Below, in pieces: positions 34,333 through 43,585 of a DNA stretch of 64,000 bases. The notes under the pieces are model-generated. The model saw only the letters and a program-made list of their open reading frames with translations. It ran no database searches and had not been told where the DNA came from. The first letter of the stretch is position 1. Each line of letters begins with the position of its first letter. This stretch comes from DDH964 sp963806685. Its GTDB lineage: Bacteria; Desulfobacterota; Desulfuromonadia; Desulfuromonadales; DDH964. The translations under genes were made by a program, and so were the position numbers. The stretch spans positions 124,001-188,000 of the forward strand of contig CAWDZB010000003.1 of NCBI GenBank assembly GCA_963806685.1. Reading direction: 5' to 3'.

Positions 34333-35328
34333 ATGGACGACCGCGGCTGGAGCCGGCAACAGCTCCTGGAACTCTCCGACAACTACTGGCAGACGTGTGC
34401 CCTGCACGCCGGGGTGGAACTCGACCTCTTTACGCCGCTGGCGGCAGGGCCGTTGACGCCCGCTGCGCTGGCCCGCATGAGCGGGTGCGAGCCCCGGGCG
34501 CTCGGCATGCTGCTCGAGGCCCTGGCGGCCATGGGCCTGCTGGACCAGCGCCCGGACGGCTATGCCGCTACTCCCGCTGCGGCCCGCTGGCTGAATCGTT
34601 CCTCCCCGGATTACCAGGGCTACATCATCCGCCACCATCATCACCTGATGAGCTCTTGGGCGAGTCTGCCCGCGGCGGTGCGCAGCGGCCGGCCGGTCCG
34701 GGGGCACTCCGCCACTGGCGATGAAGAATGGCGGGAGGCATTCCTGATGGGGATGTTCAATATCGCCTCGGCCCGGGCCGGCCAGCTTGCACCTCTTCTC
34801 AACCTTGCCGGGCGGCGTCGGCTCCTCGACCTGGGCGGGGGACCGGGAACCTATGCCTGCCATTTCTGCAGCGCCTACCCCGAACTGACCGCCACCGTCT
34901 TCGATCTGCCGACCTCGCGGCAGTTTGCCGAGCGCACCATCGCTGATTTCGGTCTCGCGGAGCGGGTCGCCTTTGCCGCCGGCAATTTTTTGACCGATCC
35001 GCTCCCGGGCAGCTACGACGTCGCCTGGCTTTCGCAGATCCTGCACGGGGAAGGTCCGCAGGGATGTGAGCGGATTCTCGGTGCCGCGGTGGCGGCGCTC
35101 GAACCTGGAGGGGCGATACTGGTCCAGGAGTTCATGCTCGACGACCAGCAGCCCGGCCCACTTTTCCCAGCCCTCTTCTCCCTGAACATGCTGCTCGGCA
35201 CCGAACAGGGGCAGGCCTACCGGGAAGGGGAACTGCGCGACCTGATGGGGCGGGCCGGAGTGCGGGAGATCCGTCGCCTGCAGCTCGATCTGCCGGGGCC
35301 GGCGGGGATCCTGGTCGGGACGGTCTGA
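34333..35328 (+). CDS. O-methyltransferase-like SAM-dependent methyltransferase
   Basis: 331 residues. An N-terminal winged-helix dimerisation domain (ALHAGVELDLFTPLAAGPLTPAALARMSG...) is joined to a methyltransferase domain with the glycine loop LLDLGGGPGTYA. This architecture is shared by plant-type O-methyltransferases, ASMT-like enzymes and polyketide methyltransferases. The substrate is unknown. AAGGAGG at 34321-34327 precedes ATG 34333. It converges on tonB, 15 bp apart. Confidence 0.85.
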   Translation: MDDRGWSRQQLLELSDNYWQTCALHAGVELDLFTPLAAGPLTPAALARMSGCEPRALGMLLEALAAMGLLDQRPDGYAATPAAARWLNRSSPDYQGYIIRHHHHLMSSWASLPAAVRSGRPVRGHSATGDEEWREAFLMGMFNIASARAGQLAPLLNLAGRRRLLDLGGGPGTYACHFCSAYPELTATVFDLPTSRQFAERTIADFGLAERVAFAAGNFLTDPLPGSYDVAWLSQILHGEGPQGCERILGAAVAALEPGGAILVQEFMLDDQQPGPLFPALFSLNMLLGTEQGQAYREGELRDLMGRAGVREIRRLQLDLPGPAGILVGTV

Positions 35329-35343
35329 GACCTCCAGCCGGGC

Positions 35344-36033
35344 TCACTCGGCTGACCCGGTGAGTCGGAAGCGCACCGGCACCAGCGCTTCACCGGCCAC
35401 TGCCCGGGTCCCCTTTCGGGCGGGCACGAAGCGCCAGCGGCGAACCGCGGCAATGGCCGCAGCGTCGAGGACCGGGTAGCCCGAGGAGGCCTCCAGGTCG
35501 GTGGTCGTGACCCCGCCGTCGGTTGCCACCACCACCCGCACCAGCACCTCGCCGCTCCAGCCGTTGCGGCGGGCTTTGTCGGGGTAGTCAGGGGGAGGAT
35601 TATCTGCGTACAGGGGGGCTGCGCTTCGGACAGGCAGAGCGGCAGCGGTCCCGGTTCGGTTGCGGTGCGCCTTGGCTGCATCCAGCCCCGGGTTGGGAAG
35701 AACGGGTGGGTGGGGCGGCGCCGGACGCGGCGCCGGCCGGCAGATTTCTCCATCGAAGGAGGCCGCCACCGGTTCTGGAATCCCGGGCGGGCAATGGGCC
35801 GCCGCCGGAGACGGGATATACTGCTCCGCGGAGTGGCCCGGGGCCGAAGCGGGTGCCTGGGCGCGGCTGAATTCGGGCCGCCGGGTCATGGTGACCAGGC
35901 CGATTTCCATCCGGCTGGGAACCGGGCGGGAGGTCGGGATAAGCGGAGGGTTAAAGTCTACCCCCAGCAGGCTCAAGTGGGCCAGGGTCGAAAGACCGGC
36001 GCAGAGGATCAAGGGGGACAACTTCACGGGCAT
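35344..36033 (-). CDS. tonB: energy transducer TonB
   Basis: 229 residues. N-terminal membrane anchor (LILCAGLSTLAHLSLLGV), long Pro/Ala-rich periplasmic spacer (about 30-145) and a C-terminal TonB domain (YPDKARRNGWSGEVLVRVVV, GYPVLDAAAIAAVRRWRFVPA, VPVRFRL). Transmits proton motive force to outer-membrane receptors; no exbB or exbD is in the window. It is divergent from the TonB-dependent receptor at 36352, its likely client. Confidence 0.9.
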   Translation of the reverse strand: MPVKLSPLILCAGLSTLAHLSLLGVDFNPPLIPTSRPVPSRMEIGLVTMTRRPEFSRAQAPASAPGHSAEQYIPSPAAAHCPPGIPEPVAASFDGEICRPAPRPAPPHPPVLPNPGLDAAKAHRNRTGTAAALPVRSAAPLYADNPPPDYPDKARRNGWSGEVLVRVVVATDGGVTTTDLEASSGYPVLDAAAIAAVRRWRFVPARKGTRAVAGEALVPVRFRLTGSAE

Positions 36034-36351
36034 ACCAGCGGGTTACAGGGGGAAGAGCTCGCTAACGATTGTTTATACGGCAGATGGGGGCACCCGGTCA
36101 AATGAATGAATACTTCCGGCGAATCCGGTGAAATCCCCCTGTGCTCCAGGTGGAGAACTTCAAGCTTGGCCGGTCGTGCTCCATCCCCGAAATTGTAGGG
36201 GGATGTAAGGGGCAGAAATCATTGGTTTTGGCCCCATGGGGTAGCAACCGCTGAAAAGACCCTTTTGGTCCGGGGTGTTTTGGCGTTCCTTGGTCCCCGG
36301 ATTGCATAATCTGACGGGCCAAGTCCAATTTCTGCTGGGGAAACTTTAAAA
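36034..36351. promoter_or_regulatory. divergent control region between tonB and the receptor gene
   Basis: 318 bp with two plus-strand hairpins: CATCCCC/GGGGATG (36182-36188 with 36199-36205) and TCCGGGG/CCCCGGA (36269-36275 with 36295-36301), then CATAAT at 36305. No cobalamin, Fur-box or other known motif could be identified by eye. Confidence 0.4.
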
Positions 36352-38856
36352 ATGGCCTATTTTTTCGCCATTCGGAAGCGTGGTTGCGGGGCCTCTGGCC
36401 GGTTTTTGCGGGCCGGATTTCTGTTGGGCCTGGTTCTGCTTCCGTCAGTCGTGATGGCAGCAGAGGAAGGGGGAACCACCACCACGGAGGAGGTGCCGCG
36501 ACTTCCCGTGGTCGAGGTGGTCGCCCCGCCGGCCGGAAATGATACAGCCGTTTCTGCCGACCCTGTTACCGGAAAATCGGTCCTGAAGGCCGAAACCATC
36601 CAGACCCTCCCCGCCGGGAACGGCAATGTCAGCGACCTGTTACGATTGCTGCCCGGAGTTCAGTTCAGCGATCAGGTCGACAGCTCGAAAACCGCCGGAG
36701 AAATCCGGCCGTCCCTGCTGTCGATTTCCGGAGGGAAGGTTTACCAGAACAATTTCCGGATCGACGGCATCGGCAACAACAGCCTGCTCGACCCTACCGC
36801 CGACAGCCCCACTGCTACCAATGACGTGCCTGGCCATCCCCAGGCGGTCTTTCTCAACTCCCGTCTGGTCGACGAAGTGGCCGTTTACGACAGCAACGTT
36901 CCGGCCCGTTACGGGGGATTTACCGGCGGCGTGGTCGACGTCAGCATTCGGGACCCGAAGGAGGTCTTCGCCCTGGCTGCCTACGGCCGAACCACCCGCC
37001 ACGAATGGACCGACTTCCACATCGCCGACGACGAGCGCGCCGCTTTCGAGGCTTCCAACAGCGAGACGCAACAGCCCCGCTTCCGCAAGTATGACGCCGG
37101 CCTGGAGGTGGATATTCCCCTGGCACCCCGGACCGACCTCCTGGCCGCCTACAACGCCCTCTATTCCAGGATCCCTCTCTACCTGTTCGGCGCCCTGGAG
37201 GACCAGAGCCGCCGCACTGAAAACTACCTGCTGAAACTGGTTCACCGGCCAACCCCTGCGCAGAAGTTTACCCTGGAGTTACTGCACAGCCCCTACCGGG
37301 GAGACCACTTTATCAAGGACACCCAACGCAGCGGATACGTGATTCGCGGCGGCGGTTCCTCCCTGAGCGGCAAGTACCTTCTGCGCCGCGGGCAGGGGCA
37401 TTTGGAGTTGCATGGCGCTCTGAGCCGCAGTGAAAACTCGCGGGAGGCGCCGGCTGAGTTCTTCAACTGGGCGAACTCGCCGAGCAAGGATTGGGGAAGT
37501 CAGGTCGGCCTTTCCTCCAGTCGGGAAGGGGGGTTCGGCGACATCCGCAAAACCCAGCGCACCCTCGAATTTGGGGTCGACTGGCTTTCCGATCTTCTCA
37601 ACGTTGGTCCCTGGGGCCATCAGTTCAATGGTGGGGTGGAGTGGGCCCAGACCCGGGCCAAGTTCGATAGGCGGGAGACCAGTTACAACTACGCCACGGC
37701 CAAGCTGGATTCCACCGTCACCTGCGACCCCGCCGATCCAGCCTGCCTGGATGGGGAACAGTGGTTGAGCCGGCGCAACTCTTACAGCGCCGAATCGGTT
37801 TCAGCCGCGATCAGCCAGCTGGCCCTCTATTTGGAAGACCGCCAGCGCCTCGGCCGCCTGGAAGTGCGGCCGGCGGTGCGCTTCTCCTATGACGATTTCA
37901 TGGAGAATACCGACCTGGCGCCACGGCTGGGATTGGGCTACGACCTGTTCGGTACCGGGACCAGCGTCCTGGTGGGCGGCTGGAACCGCTACTATGGTCA
38001 GACCCTGCTGACCTACAAGCTGCGTGAAGCGATTCCTCCCGCAGTAACCGAAACCCGGGTCCTGAATGGTACCACGCCGGGCCCCTGGACGCTCAAGCCA
38101 AGCACCATACCGCCCCTGGCCACCAGTTACTCCAGCCTGAAGACGCCCTACCAGGACGAAATTGTGGCAGGGCTGGACCAGAAGGTTGCAGGCGGAACCG
38201 CCAAGTTTCGTTATCTTCATCGCAACGGCTACGACGAATTCGCCCGGCAGACCGATCCCTACGATCCGGCGAATCCGGGAGCCCAGCGGTTCGCCCGGCT
38301 CAACAACAACGGCCGCAGCCATTATGAAAGTTACGGCCTGGAATGGGCGAGGAAATGGACTTCCCAGGAACTGGTGATTAATGCATCCTACCAGAAGAGT
38401 ACAACCACCAACGAGACCTACGACGACACCCTGAGCGCCGATGACTTGACCGGCCTGGTGTATTTCGAGGGGGAGTTGCTGCATATTGACGAACTGCCCC
38501 GGAAGGACTTCAACCGCAACTGGGTGGGAAACCTCGTCTACTCCGTCGACCTCCCGCGGCGCTTTCAATTTACCAACGTCACCCGCTACCGCAGCGGCTA
38601 CCGGGCTCTGGGGGACAGCGGCTCCGACATCAATATCGACGGCATCGACTTTCCGGTCTACGGCGAAATCAAGTTCCCCAGTGCCACGGTTTTCGACTGG
38701 AAACTGGCCTGGTTGAGTCCGCCCTGGCAGGGGCAAACCCTGAAACTGACCCTGGAGGTCTACAACGTCTTCAACCGCCGCCTCCACCTCGGCAGTGCCG
38801 ACAATGATTTCGAACTCGGCCGCCAGTTCTGGGCCGGAGCGGAATACGCGTTCTAG
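36352..38856 (+). CDS. TonB-dependent outer-membrane receptor
   Basis: 834 residues. Signal peptide ending near VMAAEE; a plug domain (about 60-200) with LPGVQFSDQ, SISGGKVYQNNFRIDGIGNNSLLDP and PARYGGFTGGVVDVSIRD, then a 22-strand-type barrel ending GAEYAF with the terminal Phe expected for BAM insertion. The ligand is not identifiable. The gene stands opposite tonB. Its TAG stop is interlocked with the stop of the convergent beta-propeller gene. Confidence 0.9.
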   Translation: MAYFFAIRKRGCGASGRFLRAGFLLGLVLLPSVVMAAEEGGTTTTEEVPRLPVVEVVAPPAGNDTAVSADPVTGKSVLKAETIQTLPAGNGNVSDLLRLLPGVQFSDQVDSSKTAGEIRPSLLSISGGKVYQNNFRIDGIGNNSLLDPTADSPTATNDVPGHPQAVFLNSRLVDEVAVYDSNVPARYGGFTGGVVDVSIRDPKEVFALAAYGRTTRHEWTDFHIADDERAAFEASNSETQQPRFRKYDAGLEVDIPLAPRTDLLAAYNALYSRIPLYLFGALEDQSRRTENYLLKLVHRPTPAQKFTLELLHSPYRGDHFIKDTQRSGYVIRGGGSSLSGKYLLRRGQGHLELHGALSRSENSREAPAEFFNWANSPSKDWGSQVGLSSSREGGFGDIRKTQRTLEFGVDWLSDLLNVGPWGHQFNGGVEWAQTRAKFDRRETSYNYATAKLDSTVTCDPADPACLDGEQWLSRRNSYSAESVSAAISQLALYLEDRQRLGRLEVRPAVRFSYDDFMENTDLAPRLGLGYDLFGTGTSVLVGGWNRYYGQTLLTYKLREAIPPAVTETRVLNGTTPGPWTLKPSTIPPLATSYSSLKTPYQDEIVAGLDQKVAGGTAKFRYLHRNGYDEFARQTDPYDPANPGAQRFARLNNNGRSHYESYGLEWARKWTSQELVINASYQKSTTTNETYDDTLSADDLTGLVYFEGELLHIDELPRKDFNRNWVGNLVYSVDLPRRFQFTNVTRYRSGYRALGDSGSDINIDGIDFPVYGEIKFPSATVFDWKLAWLSPPWQGQTLKLTLEVYNVFNRRLHLGSADNDFELGRQFWAGAEYAF

Positions 38857-41135
38857 GGAGCGGCCCTTTCCCGTTGGGGCAGGGGGCGTCTCCCCTGTGA
38901 AGGGAGTGCTGCCGCAACCGGCTCCTTCGCCCCGATCGTAATATCCCCTGGCAGTTCGTCAAAACCCCACTCGTTAAAAACCCGCACCCTGTAGTTGCCC
39001 GCAATGGGCGGCTCCGGCAACTCCACCACCAGCGACCGGTCACTGAACCACTCCGTGGATTTGCTGATTTCCGGTTTCGGCAGCACCGCCAGGCCGACCA
39101 GCCCGCTGAGCCCATAGATCCGATCCTTGGCAAAGGCTATTCCCCGCGCCTTGCCGGCAGTCTGCAGGGTCGCAACCGCCAGGGGTTGTTTCGGATTACT
39201 GATGTCGAAGGTTTCAATCTTCCCCTCGGGCAAGTCCGCCACGTAGAGTTGGTTATTGCCGGCCGCCAGGTCGGCAGCTACCCTCATGCCGCCCCGATGG
39301 GCGAGCAGCCGGGGATTTTCCGGGGTAGAGACATCCAGCACCTCGAGTCCCTGCCCACTGCGGGCGAGGTAGGCGATCTGTCCCTTCACCAGGACTTTGT
39401 CGAGATTCCCGTTAAGCAGGTCTCTTTGGGGCCAGGCTGGGCGCCACTGGCCGATGATGCGGGGATGTTCGGGGTCGGTCAGGGCGACCACCACCAGCCC
39501 TTCTTTGCCGCAGGCGATATAGGCCTTGCCGTCGGCCGCAAAAATTCCCTTCGGTTGGCCGGGAAGGGACAGAACGGCGCCCGGACGCGGCTGCCGCGGG
39601 TTTCCCAGATTAAAAAGCAGCAACTGCCGGTGTGGGTTATCGGCTACAAGCAACAGGTCGTTCAGGATCGCTACGGCGGTGATGCGGCCGGCAGTGTCGA
39701 TATGGCCGACCAACTGCGGGTTGTGGGGGTCGCCAAGGTCCGCGATCTGCACCCCGCCTGGACCGTCGGCGAGGTAAACCAGTCGGCCGCGGGTGACGAG
39801 GTCGTGGCTGTCCCCCGGCGTGTCGACCTGGCCGATAAGGCGGGGAGCGTCAACCTGGCCCATGTCCAGCACCAGCAGCCCCGATTCCTCCGCCGCAACC
39901 AGGGCCAGGGGGCCGTGAAACAAGATTTTTTTCAGTTTGGCCGAGAAGGTAAAGGGAATCTTTGGCAGTGGCGAAAGGGCGGTCAGGTCAATCAATTCCA
40001 GCCCGTTGACCTCGTCGGTGAGCAGGGCGACCTTCCCGTGAACAGCGACGGCGACGTCACATCCCGGGCTGTCGACCGCGTGCAGCAGCCTCGGTCGCCG
40101 AGGGTTGCTGATGTCGATGACCAGCAGTCCGCTTTCGCCATCGGCGAGATAGGCCAGGTTGCCGTCGATGGAAACCTGATAGGCCGCCCCGGGAGTGGAA
40201 AGGCTGGAAATGAGCCTTGGGCGAGCCGGATCGGCGAGATCGATAACCTGTAGACCGCCATTGCGCGCCGCCACGTAACCGAACTTTCCGGCGACCGTCG
40301 TGCTTTCGGCAATGCCTGGAAGGGCCAGCCGAGCGGTGAGCCGAGGGTGCCTGGGATCCCTGACATCGACTGTCGCCAGTCCTGCCGAGGCGCAGTCGAG
40401 GAGGAGATGCGAGCCGAGCAGCGTGCCATTCCGGGGGAATTCGCGGAGGGGAAGCTGGCCCAGAAGTTCTGGGGAGGCAGGATTGCGGAGGTCGTAAAGC
40501 ATCAGCCGGCGGTCCGTGGTGAGAACGTAGGCAATCCCCTTGCCTGCCACCGCACCGATGGCCGGCTGGGTGGTGGCGATCGTCCCCACCAGGAGGGGGA
40601 GACGAGGGTTGCTGATGTCGACCAGGTGAACACCGCCCTTCAGGGCGGCTACCAACAGCATGTTTCCCGACCTGCTCAGGTGCCAGGACATGCCAGGCAG
40701 ATTCAGGGTGCCGACAATCCGGGGTTGCCGTGGGTCGGCGACATCCACGCTCAGGATCCCGCGATAACTATTGGCGATCAGGGCATAATCCCCGACCATT
40801 GCCAGATCTCTCGGCTGGCCGTAGGTGGACAGCGATGCGATGATGGCTTTCCGATCGCTGGAATCCAAGCTGAGAGATACCCGGGTCTCCGTAGTCAGGC
40901 CGGTACCGCTGATGGCCAGCCGCAGCATGCCGGGCCGCCTGGATGGCAGGCGATGCACGCTGCCGATCCGCGGCGCGGGGGCGGCAGGTGGGTGATGGGT
41001 CAGCGCCCAGAGCACGGCCGCAACCAGCAGCAGGTACAGTCCGGCCCCGGTCCCCAACAGGATCGTGAGCGTCCACTTGCGCGGGGACGCGAGGGAGGAA
41101 ACGGCCGCTGGTTGGCCGCTCAGCTCTTGAGCCAT
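38853..41135 (-). CDS. LVIVD-repeat beta-propeller protein with membrane anchor
   Basis: 760 residues. One membrane segment (residues 22-47, LTILLGTGAGLYLLLVAAVLWAL) leaves a large periplasmic part. At least 12 repeats of about 42 residues have the pattern 'G-x-A-Y-L-A-D...GL-x-V-I-D-I-x-x-P-x-x-P-R-L', for example YLADGESGLLVIDISNPRRPR, folding as one or two beta-propellers. A short beta-sandwich-like C-terminus follows (IAGNYRVRVFNEWGFDELPGD). It starts inside the hybrid kinase gene (16-bp overlap), so translation is coupled. Probably a binding or scaffold module for that kinase; this is inference. Confidence 0.85.
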   Translation of the reverse strand: MAQELSGQPAAVSSLASPRKWTLTILLGTGAGLYLLLVAAVLWALTHHPPAAPAPRIGSVHRLPSRRPGMLRLAISGTGLTTETRVSLSLDSSDRKAIIASLSTYGQPRDLAMVGDYALIANSYRGILSVDVADPRQPRIVGTLNLPGMSWHLSRSGNMLLVAALKGGVHLVDISNPRLPLLVGTIATTQPAIGAVAGKGIAYVLTTDRRLMLYDLRNPASPELLGQLPLREFPRNGTLLGSHLLLDCASAGLATVDVRDPRHPRLTARLALPGIAESTTVAGKFGYVAARNGGLQVIDLADPARPRLISSLSTPGAAYQVSIDGNLAYLADGESGLLVIDISNPRRPRLLHAVDSPGCDVAVAVHGKVALLTDEVNGLELIDLTALSPLPKIPFTFSAKLKKILFHGPLALVAAEESGLLVLDMGQVDAPRLIGQVDTPGDSHDLVTRGRLVYLADGPGGVQIADLGDPHNPQLVGHIDTAGRITAVAILNDLLLVADNPHRQLLLFNLGNPRQPRPGAVLSLPGQPKGIFAADGKAYIACGKEGLVVVALTDPEHPRIIGQWRPAWPQRDLLNGNLDKVLVKGQIAYLARSGQGLEVLDVSTPENPRLLAHRGGMRVAADLAAGNNQLYVADLPEGKIETFDISNPKQPLAVATLQTAGKARGIAFAKDRIYGLSGLVGLAVLPKPEISKSTEWFSDRSLVVELPEPPIAGNYRVRVFNEWGFDELPGDITIGAKEPVAAALPSQGRRPLPQRERAAP

Positions 41136-43540
41136 TTGTCCACCATGTCCAGAAGCTGTTTCTGCTTGAACGGCTTACTCAGGTAATCGTCCATCCCCTG
41201 GGAAAGACAGCGTTCCACATCCTCAGGTTGGGCATGCGCGGTTAAGGCGATGATGGGGGTCCGGTCGTTACGCTCCCGGAGAGCGCGGGTGGTTGCAAAG
41301 CCGTCCATTACGGGCATCTGACAGTCCATGAGGATCAGGTCGAAGTGGTCTGCCCCGGCGCGGGCCAGGGCATCCTGGCCGTTGCCGACCACCTCCAGGA
41401 GATAGCGGGATTCCAGGATCAGTCCGATCAGGCGCTGGGTGGTCAGGTTGTCCTCGGCAACAAGGATTCGACCACGTTGCAGTTCCGGTGATGCAGGGAC
41501 CGAAAGGGAATCCGGCAGGCAGTCCCCGGTGCCGCTTCCAGAATCTCCGGGTGCCTTCTCAGCATCGTGGAGAGTCTTGGGAAGCATGGACATGCGCAAC
41601 GGTTTGAAGAGGATACCGGTCCCTTCCGGTGGCGTATCGGCGTGCCCGAGCCCGGCTGGAGATGCAGGAGGGAGCAGGAGGATTTGCCGGGCACCGGCGA
41701 GAAGTGGTGAGCGACGCAGTTTGGCAAGGATATTGGCGTCCCGGGCGGAGAGGGTCAGATCGAGCAGGGCAAACTGGAAGGGGTTGCCGTCTGGTGTATC
41801 GGCGAGCAGGCAACCAACCTCGTCGCCGGTGGCGACCGCGACCGGATTCAGGCCCAGGCGCCCCAGTTCCTCGGCGAGCAATTTTCGAGTGCCGGCGTGG
41901 TCGTCCCAAACCAGCACCCGCCCGCTTTCAAACCGGGGCGGCTGCTGGGTCGCCGGAGCAGATTCTTCGGGCAGTTGAAGGCAGGCGGTGAAGTTGAAGC
42001 GGGATCCCTGGTTGGGGACACTGGTGACCGATGCCTGGCCGCCCATCAGCGCGACCAGCTGGCGGACAATGGCGAGGCCGAGGCCGGTACCACCGTAAAG
42101 TCGGCTGGTCGAATCGTCCCCTTGGGAAAAGGACTCAAAAATCCGGTTCTGCGCTGCCGGGTCGATGCCGATGCCGGTATCGCTGACGGTGCACTGCAGC
42201 AGGACCTCGCCGTTGGCATGGCCCTGCGCTTTGATCGCAACGCTCACCTCCCCCCGGTCGGTGAATTTCACCGCATTGCCGACCAGGTTGAGAAGTATCT
42301 GCCGGAACCGGCCCGGATCCCCAAGCAGGGTTTTCGGGCAATCCGGGTCGAGGCTGCCGATCAGCTCGACCCCCTTGCCATAGGCATTTTCGCCGAAGAG
42401 ATCGAGGACATCCTCGACGACGTCCTGTAGTTGGAAGGGGACGCATTCCAGTTCCAGCCTGCCCGCTTCGATCTTGGAAAAATCCAGGATATCGTTGAGC
42501 ACCGCCAACAGACTTTCCCCCGAGTTGTGAACGGTGCGGGCCATGCTGTGCTGGTTGTCGGAAAGGGGTGTCCGCAGCAGCTGTTCGGTCATACCCAGCA
42601 CGCCGATCATCGGGGTGCGGATTTCGTGACTCATGTTGGCGAGGAACCGCGATTTGGACTGGTTGGCATCTTCAGCCTGCTGCCGTGCCCGGTCGAGTTC
42701 CGCGATGGTCCGTTGCAACTGGTGGTTGGCGTGACGTAGCTGCCCGGTGCGCTGGGCGACCTCGGACTCCAGACCCTGTCGATAATTCTCCAGGGTCTGG
42801 TCGCGCTGCTCGATATGATTGAGCATTTCGTTGAACCCCGCCACCAGGGTGCCGACTTCGTCCCGTGAGGTGGCGACGGCCCGGAGGGAGAAGTCCTGGG
42901 TTTCGGAAACCGCCTTGATAGTCGAGGCCAGCTGCAGAATCGGTCGGGAAATCAATTCCTGCAGGCGGGAGGCGACCAGGTAGGCGACAACCAGGGCCAC
43001 CCCCATCACCAGCAGGGAGCCCAGGAGGAAGCGCAACAGCCAGCTTCGCAGCGCACTCAGGTCGGACTGCAGGTACACCAGGCCCTGCTGCTGACCGTCC
43101 AGCAGGATGGGCATCGCCACTTCCAGGGAACGGCTGGTGAACAGGGAACCCTCCCGGTTTTGCTCCGCCGCGGTTACGATTAAGGAGCGATTGACCGGAG
43201 CCGGGGATTTCCCAGTACCCTGCGAGTTGTCCGGATTGTACCGGGCGAAGGGCTGGAGATCCTTGTCGAAGATGTAGGCGAGGCGAATTTCCGGTTGGTT
43301 GGCGAGGGAGGAAAGGGCTTCTTCCGCGGTCTGTCGGTTGTGAAACATCAGCGCCAGACGGCCGTTGGCCCCGATGACCTTGGCCAGCGCCGTGGTGTTG
43401 TTGATGAGTCCGTAACGGAAAGAGGCGATTTCAGAGAAGATATAGGCGCAGGACGAAAGCAGCAGGACCAGGCCGCTGGTGGCGAGCATGATCGTAGTGA
43501 GCTTGGTCCGGAGGGATGTCCCTGTAAAGAGTCGAACCAT
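41120..43540 (-). CDS. hybrid sensor histidine kinase (BarA-like layout)
   Basis: 806 residues. Two membrane segments (about 13-35 and 170-192) flank a periplasmic sensor of about 130 residues. They are followed by HAMP, a coiled coil, HisKA with His in FLANMSHEIRTPMIGVLG, and HATPase with an N-box (QILLNLVGNAVKF) and DTGIGI. Two receiver domains follow: the first is degenerate (VLVWDDHAG...FALLDLTLS), the second canonical (VAEDN...LMDCQMPVMDG). No Hpt domain is present, so phosphotransfer goes to a separate protein. Its 3' end overlaps the LVIVD gene. Confidence 0.93.
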   Translation of the reverse strand: MVRLFTGTSLRTKLTTIMLATSGLVLLLSSCAYIFSEIASFRYGLINNTTALAKVIGANGRLALMFHNRQTAEEALSSLANQPEIRLAYIFDKDLQPFARYNPDNSQGTGKSPAPVNRSLIVTAAEQNREGSLFTSRSLEVAMPILLDGQQQGLVYLQSDLSALRSWLLRFLLGSLLVMGVALVVAYLVASRLQELISRPILQLASTIKAVSETQDFSLRAVATSRDEVGTLVAGFNEMLNHIEQRDQTLENYRQGLESEVAQRTGQLRHANHQLQRTIAELDRARQQAEDANQSKSRFLANMSHEIRTPMIGVLGMTEQLLRTPLSDNQHSMARTVHNSGESLLAVLNDILDFSKIEAGRLELECVPFQLQDVVEDVLDLFGENAYGKGVELIGSLDPDCPKTLLGDPGRFRQILLNLVGNAVKFTDRGEVSVAIKAQGHANGEVLLQCTVSDTGIGIDPAAQNRIFESFSQGDDSTSRLYGGTGLGLAIVRQLVALMGGQASVTSVPNQGSRFNFTACLQLPEESAPATQQPPRFESGRVLVWDDHAGTRKLLAEELGRLGLNPVAVATGDEVGCLLADTPDGNPFQFALLDLTLSARDANILAKLRRSPLLAGARQILLLPPASPAGLGHADTPPEGTGILFKPLRMSMLPKTLHDAEKAPGDSGSGTGDCLPDSLSVPASPELQRGRILVAEDNLTTQRLIGLILESRYLLEVVGNGQDALARAGADHFDLILMDCQMPVMDGFATTRALRERNDRTPIIALTAHAQPEDVERCLSQGMDDYLSKPFKQKQLLDMVDKWLKS

Positions 43541-43585
43541 CGATCTCGTCCCGCCTGGATGGCACGGGGTGCGGGGAGGGGGGGG

